Of a stretch of DNA of 64,000 nt, positions 1-20,300 are shown one piece after another; the first letter of the stretch is position 1, and every line of letters begins with the position of its first letter. The stretch is from positions 11,666,283 to 11,730,282 of the forward strand of contig NC_049983.1 of the NCBI RefSeq assembly GCF_000003815.2. The letters run 5' to 3'. A program made the translations under genes and the position numbers. The notes below the pieces were generated by a model that worked only from the letters and a program-made list of their open reading frames with translations, made no database searches and was not told the origin of the DNA. The stretch is from Branchiostoma floridae. Taxonomy: Eukaryota; Chordata; Leptocardii; Amphioxiformes; Branchiostomatidae.

Positions 1-2160
1 TGGCCCCTCCTATAGCAAGGAAACACATCACATAATACAGGAACTGGTTCACTACACGGTCCGTCACACCCGTGTTGTCATGGCCCCTCCTATAGCAAGG
101 AAACACATCACATAATACAAGAACTGGTTCACTACACGGTCCGTCACACCCGTGTTGTCATGGCCCCTCCTATAGCAAGGAAACACATCACATAATACAA
201 GAACTGGTTCACTACACGGTCCGTCACACCCGTGTTATCATGGCCCCTCCTATAGCAAGGAAACACATTACATTATTCAGGAACTGGTTCACTACACGGT
301 CCGTCACACCCGTGTTATCATGGCCCCTCCTATAGCAAGGAAACACATCACATAATACAGGAACTGGTTCACTACACGGTCCGTCACACCCGTGTTATCA
401 TGGCCCCTCCTATAGCAAGGAAACACATTACATTATTCAGGAACTGGTTCACTACACGGTCCGTCACACCCGTGCTATCATGGCCCCTCCTAGTGCAAGG
501 AAACACATCACATAATACAGGAACTGGTTCACTACACGGTCCGTCACACCCGTGTTGTCATGGCCCCTCCTATAGCAAGGAAACACATCACATAATACAG
601 GAACTGGTTCACTACACGGTCCGTCACACCCGTGTTATCATGGCCCCTCCTATAGCAAGGAAACACATTACATTATTCAGGAACTGGTTCACTACACGGT
701 CCGTCACACCCGTGCTATCATGGCCCCTCCTAGTGCAAGGAAACACATCACATAATACAGGAACTGGTTCACTACACGGTCCGTCACACCCGTGTTATCA
801 TGGCCCCTCCTATAGCAAGGAAACACATCACATAATACAGGAACTGGTTCACTACACGGTCCGTCACACCCGTGTTATCATGGCCCCTCCTATAGCAAGG
901 AAACACATTACATTATTCAGGAACTGGTTCACTACACGGTCCGTCACACCCGTGCTATCATGGCCCCTCCTAGTGCAAGGAAACACATCACATAATACAG
1001 GAACTGGTTCACTACACGGTCCGTCACACCCGTGTTATCATGGCCCCTCCTATAGCAAGGAAACACATCACATAATACAGGAACTGGTTCACTACACGGT
1101 CCGTCACACCCGTGTTATCATGGCCCCTCCTATAGCAAGGAAACACATCACATAATTCAGGAACTGGTTCACTACACGGTCCGTCACACCCGTGTTATCA
1201 TGGCCCCTCCTATAGCAAGGAAACACATCACATAATACAGGAACTGGTTCACTACACGGTCCGTCACACCCGTGTTGTCATGGCCCCTCCTATAGCAAGG
1301 AAACACATCACATAATACAAGAACTGGTTCACTACACGGTCCGTCACACCCGTGTTGTCATGGCCCCTCCTATAGCAAGGAAACACATCACATAATACAA
1401 GAACTGGTTCACTACACGGTCCGTCACACCCGTGTTATCATGGCCCCTCCTATAGCAAGGAAACACATCACATAATACAGGAACTGGTTCACTACACGGT
1501 CCGTCACACCCGTGTTGTCATGGCCCCTCCTATAGCAAGGAAACACATCACATAATACAAGAACTGGTTCACTACACGGTCCGTCACACCCGTGTTGTCA
1601 TGGCCCCTCCTATAGCAAGGAAACACATCACATAATACAAGAACTGGTTCACTACACGGTCCGTCACACCCGTGTTATCATGGCCCCTCCTATAGCAAGG
1701 AAACACATCACATAATACAGGAACTGGTTCACTACACGGTCCGTCACACCCGTGTTATCATGGCCCCTCCTAGTGCAAGGAAACACATCACATAATACAG
1801 GAACTGGTTCACTACACGGTCCGTCACACCCGTGTTATCATGGCCCCTCCTATAGCAAGGAAACACATTACATTATTCAGGAACTGGTTCACTACACGGT
1901 CCGTCACACCCGTGCTATCATGGCCCCTCCTAGTGCAAGGAAACACATCACATAATACAGGAACTGGTTCACTACACGGTCCGTCACACCCGTGTTATCA
2001 TGGCCCCTCCTATAGCAAGGAAACACATCACATAATACAGGAACTGGTTCACTACACGGTCCGTCACACCCGTGTTATCATGGCCCCTCCTATTGCAAGG
2101 AAACACATTGCTGGATTCACGAACTGGAACATGACATAGGCCACTGCATCCGAGTTCTCA
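1..2160. repeat. 80-bp tandem satellite with 240-bp higher-order structure
   Basis: Twenty-six near-identical 80-bp units begin at 1, 81, 161 and so on to 2001. Each opens TGGCCCCTCCTATAGC and ends CGTGTTRTCA. A diverged 27th unit lies at 2081-2160, and 2161-2240 looks like a further decayed unit. Variants at three sites (TATAGC or TAGTGC; CATCACATAATACAG or CATTACATTATTCAG; GTTGTCA, GTTATCA or GCTATCA) recur every three units. The order B-C-A is seen at 401-640, 641-880, 881-1120 and 1841-2080, and a second trimer type at 1-240, 1201-1440 and 1441-1680. The array runs off the left edge, so its full size is unknown. It appears to lie in a PEX1 intron, because the next PEX1 coding exon would be to its left. 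Long open frames through the array follow from a unit without stops in some frames and are not genes. Confidence 0.97.
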
Positions 2161-9266
<7,106 letters not shown>

Positions 9267-9927
9267 GCACTTTGGTTTGCACGCTTCGCGGAGACAGTCT
9301 TACGGTTATGATTCAGGTCACGGCATTTCCAGTAACGCAACAGAATTAGCTCTTCCTGTCCTTCCTTGATTCTTCAGGAGACAGATTCTTGAAAGTCTTG
9401 CAGCATGCATCTACACACCGAAACGAGCTCACCGAAACAGTTCCTCCAAGCACTGAAGGCGTGGAAACCCACACGATAAATGCCAAAGAAATAATTATTT
9501 CAAATGTTAGAACCAATAGATTGCCATGTTCCCATTAAAAAATCAATTTCATATAATATCGCTAATAATTTTGTATTTTGCTAGGGTCTTAAAACCACGA
9601 GTAGCGACTTCATCTATTTGTTTGTATTTTGTGTTTTGTAGCCCTGATTTCAGACGAAAAGTCAAAGGGCAAGGTTCGGATCTCGAGAACCTTTCTGTTC
9701 AGTGATTGGTCAATTTATAGTCATGGCAAATAAACCGACCAATGAGAGGTCACATTACAGATTGTATGTGTGCTGAATCCAAGATGGTTGCCGTCGAGAA
9801 AAAAGACGCCGGAAACAAGTTTTGGTCAGGTTTGACTTGCGTTACGTTGTGATTTGAGGTATAAGAGCGAACCTCACGGACTAGGGAAGAAGAAAGTGAG
9901 CTAAAGAGTAGCTTGACATATATTAGA
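9267..9927. promoter_or_regulatory. Shared head-to-head promoter region of PEX1 and BORCS6
   Basis: The two start codons face away from each other across about 660 bp, so this segment must hold both 5' untranslated regions and probably a bidirectional promoter. Two CCAAT-type boxes, one inverted (ATTGG, 9705-9709) and one direct (CCAAT, 9739-9743), lie about 30 bp apart, an NF-Y-like pairing. A CCAAGATGG element at 9779-9787, just 5' of BORCS6, resembles a YY1/initiator-type site. No TATA box is obvious. Promoter function is inferred from layout; the motifs are seen directly. Confidence 0.6.
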
Positions 9928-12900
9928 ATGTCTGAAATCATAGCACAACACGAGAACCAGTCCTCCGATGCGGGTGTCTCATCCGGTGGGACGGCGAAGG
10001 GCAAGTCAACACCAAGGACGGACCCAAGTCAGGAAAGAGAAGACCTCTCCGAACGACATGCAAATGGTGAACAAGAATCATTCGATGTGAACGTTTTGAA
10101 CAAAATGGCGGAACTTCGTGCACATGATGAATGCTTTTCTGTTGAAGAAGACGCCAACAAACGCGTTGGTCTTGACGAAAACAACAGTGGTAAACAAACC
10201 ACATGTGATCCAGAGTCACTTCCGGATAAGGAAGACCAGGATACTGTGAATGATAGTGGAAGGGACAAAGTTGTCATGGCTGAAGAAAAGACTTCCAGGC
10301 TACTTCAAGAGGCAATGAAGAACGATGTAGTCCATCTGGACGATCCTGGCAATTTGAGAATGGTAAAACAGGATAAACCAGTTCAAAATGATTCTACTGG
10401 AACAGATGATGTTGACGCAAGAGAAGGAGCGACATCCAATCCACACAACAATGAGTCATCAGCTAATGGAAACGTTTGCAACAGAACTGTAAGTCAGAGT
10501 TCAGAAGAAGTTGACGAAGCATTTGCTGCAGACGAGAGCACAAGTGATGACAACTCACAGCATATTGAAGAAGGAAGCAAAGTGGAAGGAGCAACAGCAG
10601 AGAGCAAACCTACAACATTGGAAGGGGCCGCTGCCAGTGAGCCAAAGAGGCCTGACTCCATCCCCCTAGTGAACAGTATAGACCTGTACAGGAGACTACA
10701 CGACCCGTTGTCAGGCATGAGAACTGAGGGAAGGAAAGAGGAGGAGAGAGGGGCAGCAGGTGGTGCGTGGGGCCTGGCACAGCAGGGGTTCGTGAGCAGG
10801 GAGGGGGACATGGTGTCATTCGTGGCTACTGACTTAACACAGAAGATCAAGAAGAGCACCCCAAACAGACAGACCAATGGTAAGCGATAGGGAGGGAATC
10901 ATTTTAGATAAATGATTACAGGTGTCTTTATTTTATTACTGTAGTCCTTAAAAGTATTGCTACTAGTAGTAACTATCTTTTTCTGTAGGCTTTTATCAGG
11001 AAAAATATTTTTCATCATAGTAAAAAAAATTCATACTACAATGTAGTATCCCCTCTGTCAGGGCTCCTGTACTAGCGCATTTTTTTTACAATCATTTATT
11101 CCCTGTTCATGTATTTCACTTTTAGTTTATTATTTTGATCTTATTTTCTTCTTGTGAATCAATTGTTGATCAATTTTTCATTGCCCTTTTCACTATATTC
11201 CTAGCTTTTTACCCTTTTTAGTCTAATGTCAATCTTTTTTTTTTACATTACATGCATTATAACTACCTTATTTTGTAAACTTGTTGTACATAGTACCTTT
11301 TGCCTTTAATGCTCTCCCCCAAGCTAACCCCTCCTCCCCCATATCGTTGTTTTGTCTGTGTCTCCTTCAGACCCAGAGTTAGAACTCATCCTTGGGCAAA
11401 AAGAGCACAGTGCAGCTGCAAGCGAGGCTGTAGGCAGTAGAAAAGGTTTTCACTTGCCATTTGATATTCATTGGTGCTCTATTATTAGCTAGCATACTTG
11501 TGTGGAGGTATACTGGTGCTTACTAGTAATAGATGAAACTGGCCTACTCCTGCCTGAGTATACTATACTCTATAGTAAAAGAAGAATAAGTATTGAGTCT
11601 TTATGCATTAATTCTTGTACGTACTTTATACCGGTAGTACCATTTAAGTGTTCTCTAAATGATTTAAGTACATACTGAACATTAACTTTCTCATAATCTA
11701 GTTGCACATCTAAAGCAGGGAATTTCCTACTCTACTAAATGACCATTGATAATTTCAAATTTGCAGTCAATGTAACATGTTATTTTTGAAAGTTGACAAG
11801 ATCTACATGTAAATGTATCTGAATCTAGATCTGTTAATATTTTCTCCTTGATTTGATAATTTTCTGTATTCAGCACAATATCAATAATCTTGAGAATTGG
11901 GCAAGACTAGCTAATGCTTGTTCACCTTTACCTGTGGGGTAACCTACATTTGTATATCACTTGTTTTCAAAAAAGGTTATTTAGAGATATAACTAATAAG
12001 TACAAATTACAACATTTTTAGAATACTGCAGTTTGAAACCACAGTCTTGATCCGAAAACGCTTTGTTTTTGAAAATAACAATGGTTGGTAACCCCATGGA
12101 TGAAGACTAATCATCAATACCTGCATAGATGTTCCTTTGGGATTTTGCAACAATGACACCTGGGTCTTTACCAAGTCCTACAGTTGACTCATATGCCTGG
12201 TGTTGCCTGTTGGTAAATGCTAAGAACAAATGGTTGTTCTGTTCCAGCCACTGACATGCCCCCTATAGACCCTCGAGTGTTGGTGCACCTGGAGAAGCAG
12301 GCTAAACAGGTGTCAGAAAGCCTGGAGATCATGATGGGCAACCTGCGGGGAACACTACATAGTGTAAGTAATAGTAGCTATAGGTTCTTTAATGAATAGA
12401 CCAGACTATTGAAAATAGATAATTGATTTACATTATGGCTGAAGAGAATAACAATGTATTTTAGACTCACTAATTAAGGCTGTTTTATAGGTCCACATAT
12501 GGGCCTTCTTGTCTCTCAATGTATTCCTCAAATGACTTACATGCAACTGTAATAGCTGTGCTTTGTGTGTTCAGATGTCGGCCATTACAGTGGGATGTAT
12601 GCAGACACACAGAGACATGGTGGAGTCACTAGGAGATACCACAGATCTTTGTGTTAAGGTAAGTGTCAGTCATTAATATTAGATACACATCAAATCTGTA
12701 CATGCTCCTTATGTTCCCATAGACCTAAGCCCTTTATGAATATCTTAATGGGGCAATGGCCAGCTCTAATTTTGATAGTAGCTAAGGATAAATAGCTTTT
12801 ATGGTTACTTATAAAAGACTTCATCCAGGCCTCAAAGTTATGATGTATTTCCCCATTACTTCATGAAACAATAGATAATGCACATATTTTGACTGAAGTT

Positions 12901-13253
12901 TGAATTAAGAATGATCTCTACATTTTCCTAGGCCATGTACACACTGATAGCAAGGTGCGAAGAACTCAACAACAGCATGAAACCAGTACAGGAGATTGCA
13001 GAACAGATGTATCCTTTTATGGGTAACATAACTTGTCAAGGTCTGTAGTTTTGATGTCAAAGTATGACAACAATACAATACAAAGACTTACTTTCATGAA
13101 CTATGTCAGTTCTACTATTGCAACCTTGCTTTACAGTTTAAGCTTGTACAGTTTTTATTGAATGTAGACTAATTACCCACTGATTCCTTAACCATGGTGT
13201 ACAGAAAAGACATCAAGAAGCAACTTGAAGCCTTTGAAGCTCTGTGCAAGTGA
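9928..13253 (+). CDS. BORCS6: BLOC-1-related complex subunit 6 (lyspersin)
   Basis: BORCS6 is part of BORC, which recruits the small GTPase ARL8 to lysosomes and couples them to kinesin for outward movement. Exons 9928-10879, 11371-11445, 12248-12363, 12575-12658, 12932-13008 and 13205-13253 keep phase and give 450 residues. The ATG at 9928 is the first in frame; the codon at 9913 is TTG. Residues 1 to about 320 are acidic, polar and probably disordered. The C-terminal 110 residues match the conserved domain: DPRVLVHLEKQAKQVSES, then AMYTLIARCEELNNSMKPVQ and the ending KKQLEAFEALCK, close to human BORCS6. The 75-nt exon 2 is phase 1-1 with a weak donor (GTTTTC), so it may be optional. The conserved domain is certain; the N-terminal part is too variable to compare. 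Confidence 0.93.
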
Positions 13254-14604
13254 TTCTCCAATTTATTCAGCCTTATGTTTGCCTATACATGTATCTACAG
13301 GGATTCATAATACCCCAGGGAATTTCATAATACCCCAGGGAAATGAGAGAATGGTTTTTAATAAGTTGTTAGGCCAGGTTAGCCATAAACTTGAACTTAC
13401 AGGCCAAAATGAAATATCTAATTTCAAACCATGTATGAATGTACATAATTGTAAGTGGAGTAAATTAACAAAAACAGTTATATTCTAAAATGCTGTGGAA
13501 ATCAAGAAGTAAAGTAGATTTGTTATTGCTTGCTTTGTGATCATGATAAACAAGCCACGGCAAAATATGTCAGACGAGGAGCTAGGGACATGGGCCAGGG
13601 GCTTGGCTAATTATGCACAATGTATAATTTGTTGGTATTTTGTCATTCATGAAGTGAACTGTACCAAAGTCCTTGACTGTACTGTATGTGGGTGTTGTAC
13701 AGTATGAGTATTACCTAGCCATGGCATGCCCCATTGCATGTCATGGAGGGGGTATTTTGCTTGTATTAGCCTTCTTTTGAGGGCTAATATGATATATCAC
13801 AATTGTGATGGTTGATGGAGAAACAAACAAAAGCCAACTTGGTGTTTTACAAGTGATGTTGGAGCATGTAAGCTCAGTATGATTTAACACATCATGAAGT
13901 GGAATTTGTTCGGGTCAGGAATTATGTGTTCTGAAAAAGATGCTGATTACTATTGTTGTGTAAGGTACTGTACGCTCACTACAAATGGTAGATATGATAC
14001 TGTGGCTCTAGATCTGTTGTAGAAATACACTTCTTCTGCAGTGGTAGATATCTTACATGTGTACTGCTTTTAGAAGTAAACACAGCTTAAGCAACCTAAT
14101 CTGATGTACAGCAACTACTTTTAACAATGTACTTGAATGTATGTGTACTACATGTATTCATGAAAGTGTGCTTATTATAATAATACTTGGTGATATGCCT
14201 AGACATCTTATCCTTGACAGCATATTGCCTATATGATATACCGGTATATTTTAAACAAACATGCTCTCTTTGTCATAAAGAATGGATTCACTGCTTGTGA
14301 TATAAGGCTAGCTCTCATGAAACAATTTAACCTGTCACTGACACTAATTTTCACATCAAACTGGCAAATTGGTAGCACATTTGTACATGTACATGTACAT
14401 GACCAAACTATCAATACATGTAAATTTTGATTGGAAAGGATAAAAAAGTTGTACAAGATTGAGCATCTCCTAATCATCATCAGTTTTTTTTAGTCAATAC
14501 ATTTGTATTCCCCAGTTTACTTTTTGTTATTATTTGGTAGAGTGTTGGCAGCTTATCATTTCTATCAAAAGTACTAGCTACATCTTGATGCAATTGATAC
14601 AATT

Positions 14605-14837
14605 GAATGGCCGAGTCTCCATGCAAGATGGAGAGGTCACAAGTTTGATTCCTGGCTAGATGTGTCCAAGGAACTTAAATCAACTTTCGTCACTCCTCAA
14701 AGGTGTAAAATGGGCACCTGACTTTGTGACTTTGTTGGGGAGGTAAAAGTGGTGAGAGGGATGGGCTCCGTCTTCCAATACCATGCTCTGGACACAGTGG
14801 AATCAAGCCACTGCCTATGGGACTCACCTTTATGTTT
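14605..14837 (+). mobile_element. tRNA-derived SINE
   Basis: The 5' end carries RNA polymerase III promoter boxes at tRNA-like spacing: an A box TGGCCGAGTCT at 14608-14618 and a B box GTTTGATTCC at 14643-14652. About 185 bp of non-tRNA body follows. The unit is flanked by ATTGATACAATT (14593-14604) and ATTGATACAGTT (14838-14849), 11 of 12 bases the same, as expected of a target-site duplication made by LINE-type retrotransposition. It lies in the sense direction in the probable BORCS6 3' UTR. The family name is not known to me. Confidence 0.7.
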
Positions 14838-15185
14838 ATTGATACAGTTTACTTTATGTTTGTGGAAATTGTATCCATTTGTGCAATGAGAAAACATATC
14901 AATTCAATGGCTCATTGAAGTAGCCAGGGATACCTGTAAGCCTTGCCAAGTGCCATGTGCTCCGTGAATGGAGCTATTCTTGCCTTCAACTGGGTTAGAT
15001 GTGAAGATGGTGTTAGTTGTAGTCGTAACTTTTTTCAGTTTTCTTTCGTGTCTTTATAAAGAAATCTGACCAATTCTGGTACCAGGGTCTGCACTAGCCT
15101 GTTGTCAAGCTTGTATCATACATGTATGCAGCTCTCATATATGCTGTTTTGTGTAATGAGATGGCCATTAGAAAATGTATCTCCT

Positions 15186-15202
15186 AATAAAAGATGAATA
15201 AA
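15186..15202 (+). terminator. Polyadenylation signals, BORCS6
   Basis: Two AATAAA hexamers lie at 15186-15191 and 15197-15202 downstream of BORCS6 on the same strand. They are the first clear pair after the stop codon. Cleavage would fall about 15-30 bases later. Confidence 0.5.
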
Positions 15203-15210
15203 AAGAACCA

Positions 15211-17354
15211 AAAACATAGCTGCATGGAGATGACGCTAACTTTGCAGATAGGGCAGAGTAACAGATGCCATGCTCTTCTGGTGTGCATGTTGTACATGTA
15301 CCATCAGCATCTTTGTACCTTATGTGACTGCAGACATAAAACTGGAACTATAGTATGCATCTCTGTTGTAGTCTTAGTGCTGTCTTGGATCACACATGTA
15401 TGATGAAAGAGAAAATAGTGGAATATTAGTCCACATCTATGCTATTCAGATATGCTGCATCATGTTTACTACAGAATAAAACATGCAATCCTTACAGCAA
15501 ATCCACCTTGTTGCCTTTTTTACTATCAGAAAACAATTTTAACAAACTTTTGTCGTTCAGAATAATTCATGGAATAACTGGAAAAACAAGCCTTTTATTT
15601 CTATTTTCATTGTATACAGATACAATACGGTTCTTGTATAATTGACATAGAAGTGTATGGAAGTACTATGTACTGCTAGCAACAGGCTTATATTACATGC
15701 ACATTCTACTCTGAGCACCAATCTTCCAAAACGCAATCATTTCCAAATTCAGTCTAAAGAAATACATTAATTTTTTGCATGTAAAACGTACCAAGACTAA
15801 TGAAAATATCCAAGGAATGTCCCTCACCATACTTAGCAGAAGTGTCATATTCAATAATTAACACACTGCATCATCCAAATACATCATACAGATCTAGAAG
15901 GGCATCCAATCTGGTGCACATGTATCATCTGTGCTCATCTTGACCCCTGTATAAGTCACTCTTCTTCAACATTTTGACTAAATCTTTAAAATAAGGCACA
16001 AATGCAATTAACTAAATCCATCAACTAAAATTATTAAAATGTGAATGTCATATTTGATAAGTATTTAATGCGGACTTGGGGAGATTTTCATCCCCTCAGC
16101 AATAAATTACTGCATAGATAAAGCTTTAAGTATCCACATATACATTGTACATCCAACATAAAGTCCCAAACTAGCTAGAAAATGTAACAAGTTACAAAGA
16201 CAGCACAAGATATTGAATCTATTATTACTAACAACATTTATGTGTTTTAGTGATCAGAATTTGTGATAAACATTGGGAAACTAATAATATTTGAGACCAA
16301 CACAGATGAATATATACAAACAGTATCAAACTTACAAATATCTTTAAAATACTGATGGTAAAAACAATTACCTTAAATCATTAACTACACTATCTAAAAA
16401 CTGTCTTCGGCAAAAGCACAGCTACATGTAAGTGATCAGATTGCAGTATCTGTTGTTCCTAACTACAAAATGTGGATATAAAAAGTTCTTACTGGTAGTA
16501 CAAAAATCTCTATTCAATAACATTTACAGTACATGAAATTTTGTATTTGAAGGCAAACTGTACAATTTTCACTGCATTGTAGTACGTCTTATATGGAGTA
16601 CTGTGGTATGATTAATTAGTATATATCTGGTTCAAGTGGGTACATAAAAAAAGTGAAGCCTCAAAGGACCTGTGTGATTTGCCCAAATTCAAATGCTTAC
16701 TTCTGCCTTTGTGAAAGAAACTTAAGACAATGGCTTCAATATAGCAAATATTTTGTTTCAACAGGTTTGAAATGTGTGGGATGCCTAACTTCACAAAAAA
16801 ATATTGAAAAGAGATTTTGAGTCCAGACTAGGCCCTGGATTATGTCAAAAACCCATTATGCATTGCTAAAAGCCCACTTCAATAATGTATTGCAAGGTAC
16901 ACATCTTAATTATGTACTTCATTTTTAAGAAATTATTTCCATGGTGAAACCATGTTAGCTTAGCAGACTTGAAGTTATGCCAACACAACAGCATTCCTGC
17001 TCTTCTGTAACCACCACATAATGTCACCTCACATATCAATTGTGGATTTTACTCTTCGAAAGTTGAAAACATTTGGTGAAACAATTGCCTCCATTTCCTT
17101 TATCAAGTTATTTTGAAATTCCTCTTTTGCACACTGTTGCAATTTTTGTCCTTGAAAAGATTATTTATCCATTTTTTTTTACAAGTCTTATAAGGCTACC
17201 CCAGTTCCAGGCAAGATGGCAATGAGAAGTTGAGTACTTTTGCCTTTCCTACAATAAAAGGAACATGACTATTAAAAATTGCAAGACGGGTAACAACCCA
17301 CCTGTTCCTACCATAAAAAGCAGCCATGGGCAACTCATAATCTCTTAAACTTTC
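15211..17354. other. Region between BORCS6 and sialyltransferase genes
   Basis: No coding exon was recognised on either strand in this AT-rich stretch. The two genes converge here. A minus-strand polyadenylation signal (AATAAA, seen as TTTATT at 15594-15599) could end the sialyltransferase transcript, giving a long 3' UTR of about 1.7 kb. This is a guess from position only. Confidence 0.45.
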
Positions 17355-20300
17355 TCAGAAAACATCTCTTCTGTACCAATAAGCAAGGCCTTCCCTGTCT
17401 AAGCTGTCCCAAAGTTTAATCTCTCTTCTGTGGTCGTGGCTTCCAAGTACAGGCTTGAACGCTTTGTACTGCTTATCGTAGTAGTAATGGCTGTACTTGG
17501 TGTTGTATCCCACCCCGTACAGACTGAGCTTGTCGCAAGAGTTGAGGGCTGCCATGACCATGATGCCACCAGTGGTGGGGCGGAAGGACTTCACTCTCAT
17601 CCACCTGTAAGGGAAGGGAAGACGTTCTGAGTCAATTTTCGGTTTAATTCAAGCAACCTGGATATCAGAATGATGTTACAGCAAGTACATTTTAAGGATG
17701 TCATCCTCTGCTGACTCTAGATCTCACATGTAAAGTGAAAAAAATTGACAAAAAAAGACACCGAATTTCCAAGCATGGACCATAAACATTGTAACAAGAC
17801 TTAAGTAACCAAAAATTTACTGGGAAAGATGAAACTAGATGTTAGTAGTAAGTAGTAAGTAAGCAACCAGAGTCGTCAATGAAGGTTAGACATCCAGGTA
17901 ATAAGATATACCAAAGAGCAGTTACTTAAGCAACTGGAAAATGACTTTCGAATGTTCCCAAGATCATATCCAGTTGCTTCAGTGACTGCTTTTGGCAAAA
18001 CTTGAGTCATAAAAGGTCAAAACCTTTTTCTTTGTGAGAAACAAATGGCATGTAGAACAACAAAACAGTACTTACACATAGTGAACGTATCTCATCCAGT
18101 CTGGGTGGACGATTCGGACATTTTCTGGTGGCACTGCAAACTTGTTTCTGCCTTCAGCTATAGACTTGAGGTATGAAAAATCTGCCTTTCTGCATGGCAC
18201 AAATATATATGTGATGTCCTGAAAGAAAGAAACAACAGGCTTAGCAAATCATTCAAAGTTGTTCTGCATAAAAAAAATCTAGGATGACACAGTTTGCTTA
18301 CATGTTCACTTTAGAGAATGCACAATCATACTTTACACAAATCTGGAGGCAGGATGAAGGAGGAATTCAATTTTCATCCTGCAAGAATTTGATTCATCTT
18401 GACTCAACATTATAGAGAAAATCACAGAAAATTTTCTAAGCATATCCTGTCAAATTTTCACATAGTTTTCTGTACAAAAATGATAAGAGGGAGTAACCTT
18501 TACCTGCCTACAGTATTTACAGCAGCTGCTTTAACATATGTTCTACAGACTAACCTTACTGATAGGGTAGTCATCTGCCTTCACACCAACAAGAGAGCGG
18601 TCGTAGAACACGTAGTGGGTTGTCCTACTGCCAACATCTTCTTCAAACCCTTTAGTGAGGGCGTGATTTACTCTGGAAAATATTTCATAAACAGAAAATA
18701 AGATGTAGAATTTCTATTTTAATGAGGCTAATTAAGCACAAGCAATGAAGAAAAGACATACTAGTACTAGCACAGATTGAGGTATCCATGATTGTACCTG
18801 AAGATATAGTTGTGCCTGTCAATCTCCTCCCCATTCTTGGAGCCGTTCAACATCCCACCATTGCCAATCACGGCACAGGTTATACACTGGGGCCTGCTCC
18901 TCCCCGTAAAGTTGAAGATGGTATCATCCGCTGGAAACATGTTCAGCACATCTCGGACCTCTGTTGAACAGAAGGCAGAAAGCCATTAAATTAATAAAGA
19001 TTGTAAAACTTTATCCATGAAACATGACTCCTCTGAGGCTCATCTTCAGTCACAATTGTCCTTCCAATTTCAACATTCTTTGCATGTTCACTAAATTTGC
19101 TGTCACATTAAAAGCTGCTTTGAAGAGCTTTACATGTAATATTAACATAAATATTACATGTTATATACATAACTGTGATGATATCGATGGCCCACTGTGC
19201 CTGACATGATGATTTGGTCATAACTGACAATGATGGACAAACAACTACAAATTTGCTGTAGCTACATGCTAAAAATACATAATAGCTGCTTCATGTTACT
19301 TTCTTGCAACATTCTTTAATTTCCTTTTTAGGATACTCTCATAGACTGTTCTTACCTTCATACGTGATGTTCTCCTTGTATTTGTATCCAAACGGTGTTG
19401 CCCAAGGCATCATTCTCCAGTATTCGTCTACATTAAACAACTTGCTGTTAATCACCATCTGTGTGTCAGGTCTGAAGATTGGACCAAACTCCTCTGATAA
19501 GAAGGCTTTTCTCTGCAGACTTCTCGGACATGTCTGTAAAGTAAATCATATGAAGCATTGACTTGTGAAGAACTGCATAGTAACAAAACATACATGTGTG
19601 TATGTAGTATACGTACAGGAAAAGCTTTGTAACAGTTACAAAAAAGCTTAGTATCAGTTAAAGATTGTGAGTGTAGTTTGTTGCATCCTAAGCAGATTTA
19701 TGGAGGCAAAATTTCAAAATCTTGACTGACTTTATCCCAGCACTAGACTACATGTGAGTTACTGTATGTTGTGCACTATTTACTTATTCAAACAGTATTA
19801 GTAACTAACATCAATATTGACACACTTTATAAGACTTACCCAGTCATATTCCATCACCATGCAGATAAATGTGTGGTATGTTTTTCTGACATAACTGTTG
19901 GAAGCGTGTAGTGGTCAGTGTTGCGTCAATGCCACCAGTGCTCTCACCAAGTAGAGTTAGTACAGTAGTACAAGACTGCTATATTGTCTGTGCTGGTACA
20001 GGTGTTAGTCAGGTGTTGGCATTGTTCAAAAGGACAGGTATGTTGACAGGTGGCTGTGATGGTTGCTGTATACTGTGTTAGGTATGTGACAGGAAGAGTA
20101 CTAGACATATTCTAGGTTGTTGTAGTAGAGTGACAGGAGAATACAATGACTGTCTTAACTATCAGAGTGTGAACCATGACTTGTTTATTCTTGACATTAA
20201 CAGCATGCTACTTCAACTATCTACAAGGTATATGGACAGTTTGACTCCATAGAGAATAATATTGTTAAAATGTGCAAATTTCGTTTCAAATCAACTATTG

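Larger units (their letters stand above)
13254..15210 (+). other. Probable BORCS6 3' untranslated region
   Basis: No coding exon was found after the BORCS6 stop. Two overlapping-spaced polyadenylation signals AATAAA lie at 15186-15191 and 15197-15202, which would give a 3' UTR of about 1.95 kb. The stretch contains a 19-bp tandem duplication (TTCATAATACCCCAGGGAA, 13304-13342) and a tRNA-derived SINE at about 14605-14837. No earlier strong polyadenylation signal was recognised, so the UTR length is inference. Confidence 0.55.

Noticed and set aside
400-1155. A 251-codon open frame within the satellite
   Set aside because: It follows the 80-bp unit, which lacks stops in this frame and cycles through three frames every 240 bp. 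It has no protein-like features and the array has several such frames.
1-2160. Regular 80-bp repeats as a CRISPR array
   Set aside because: The units are contiguous with no unique spacers, and all neighbours are animal genes.
14605-14680. A functional tRNA gene at the SINE head
   Set aside because: A and B boxes are present, but I could not form a proper cloverleaf acceptor stem, and the unit continues into a SINE body with a target duplication.
19840-19894. A 55-nt minus-strand exon candidate (reads [16 protein letters not shown]) between sialyltransferase exons
   Set aside because: It has plausible splice borders, but the exons on both sides join in phase 0 without it, and its 55 nt would break the frame.
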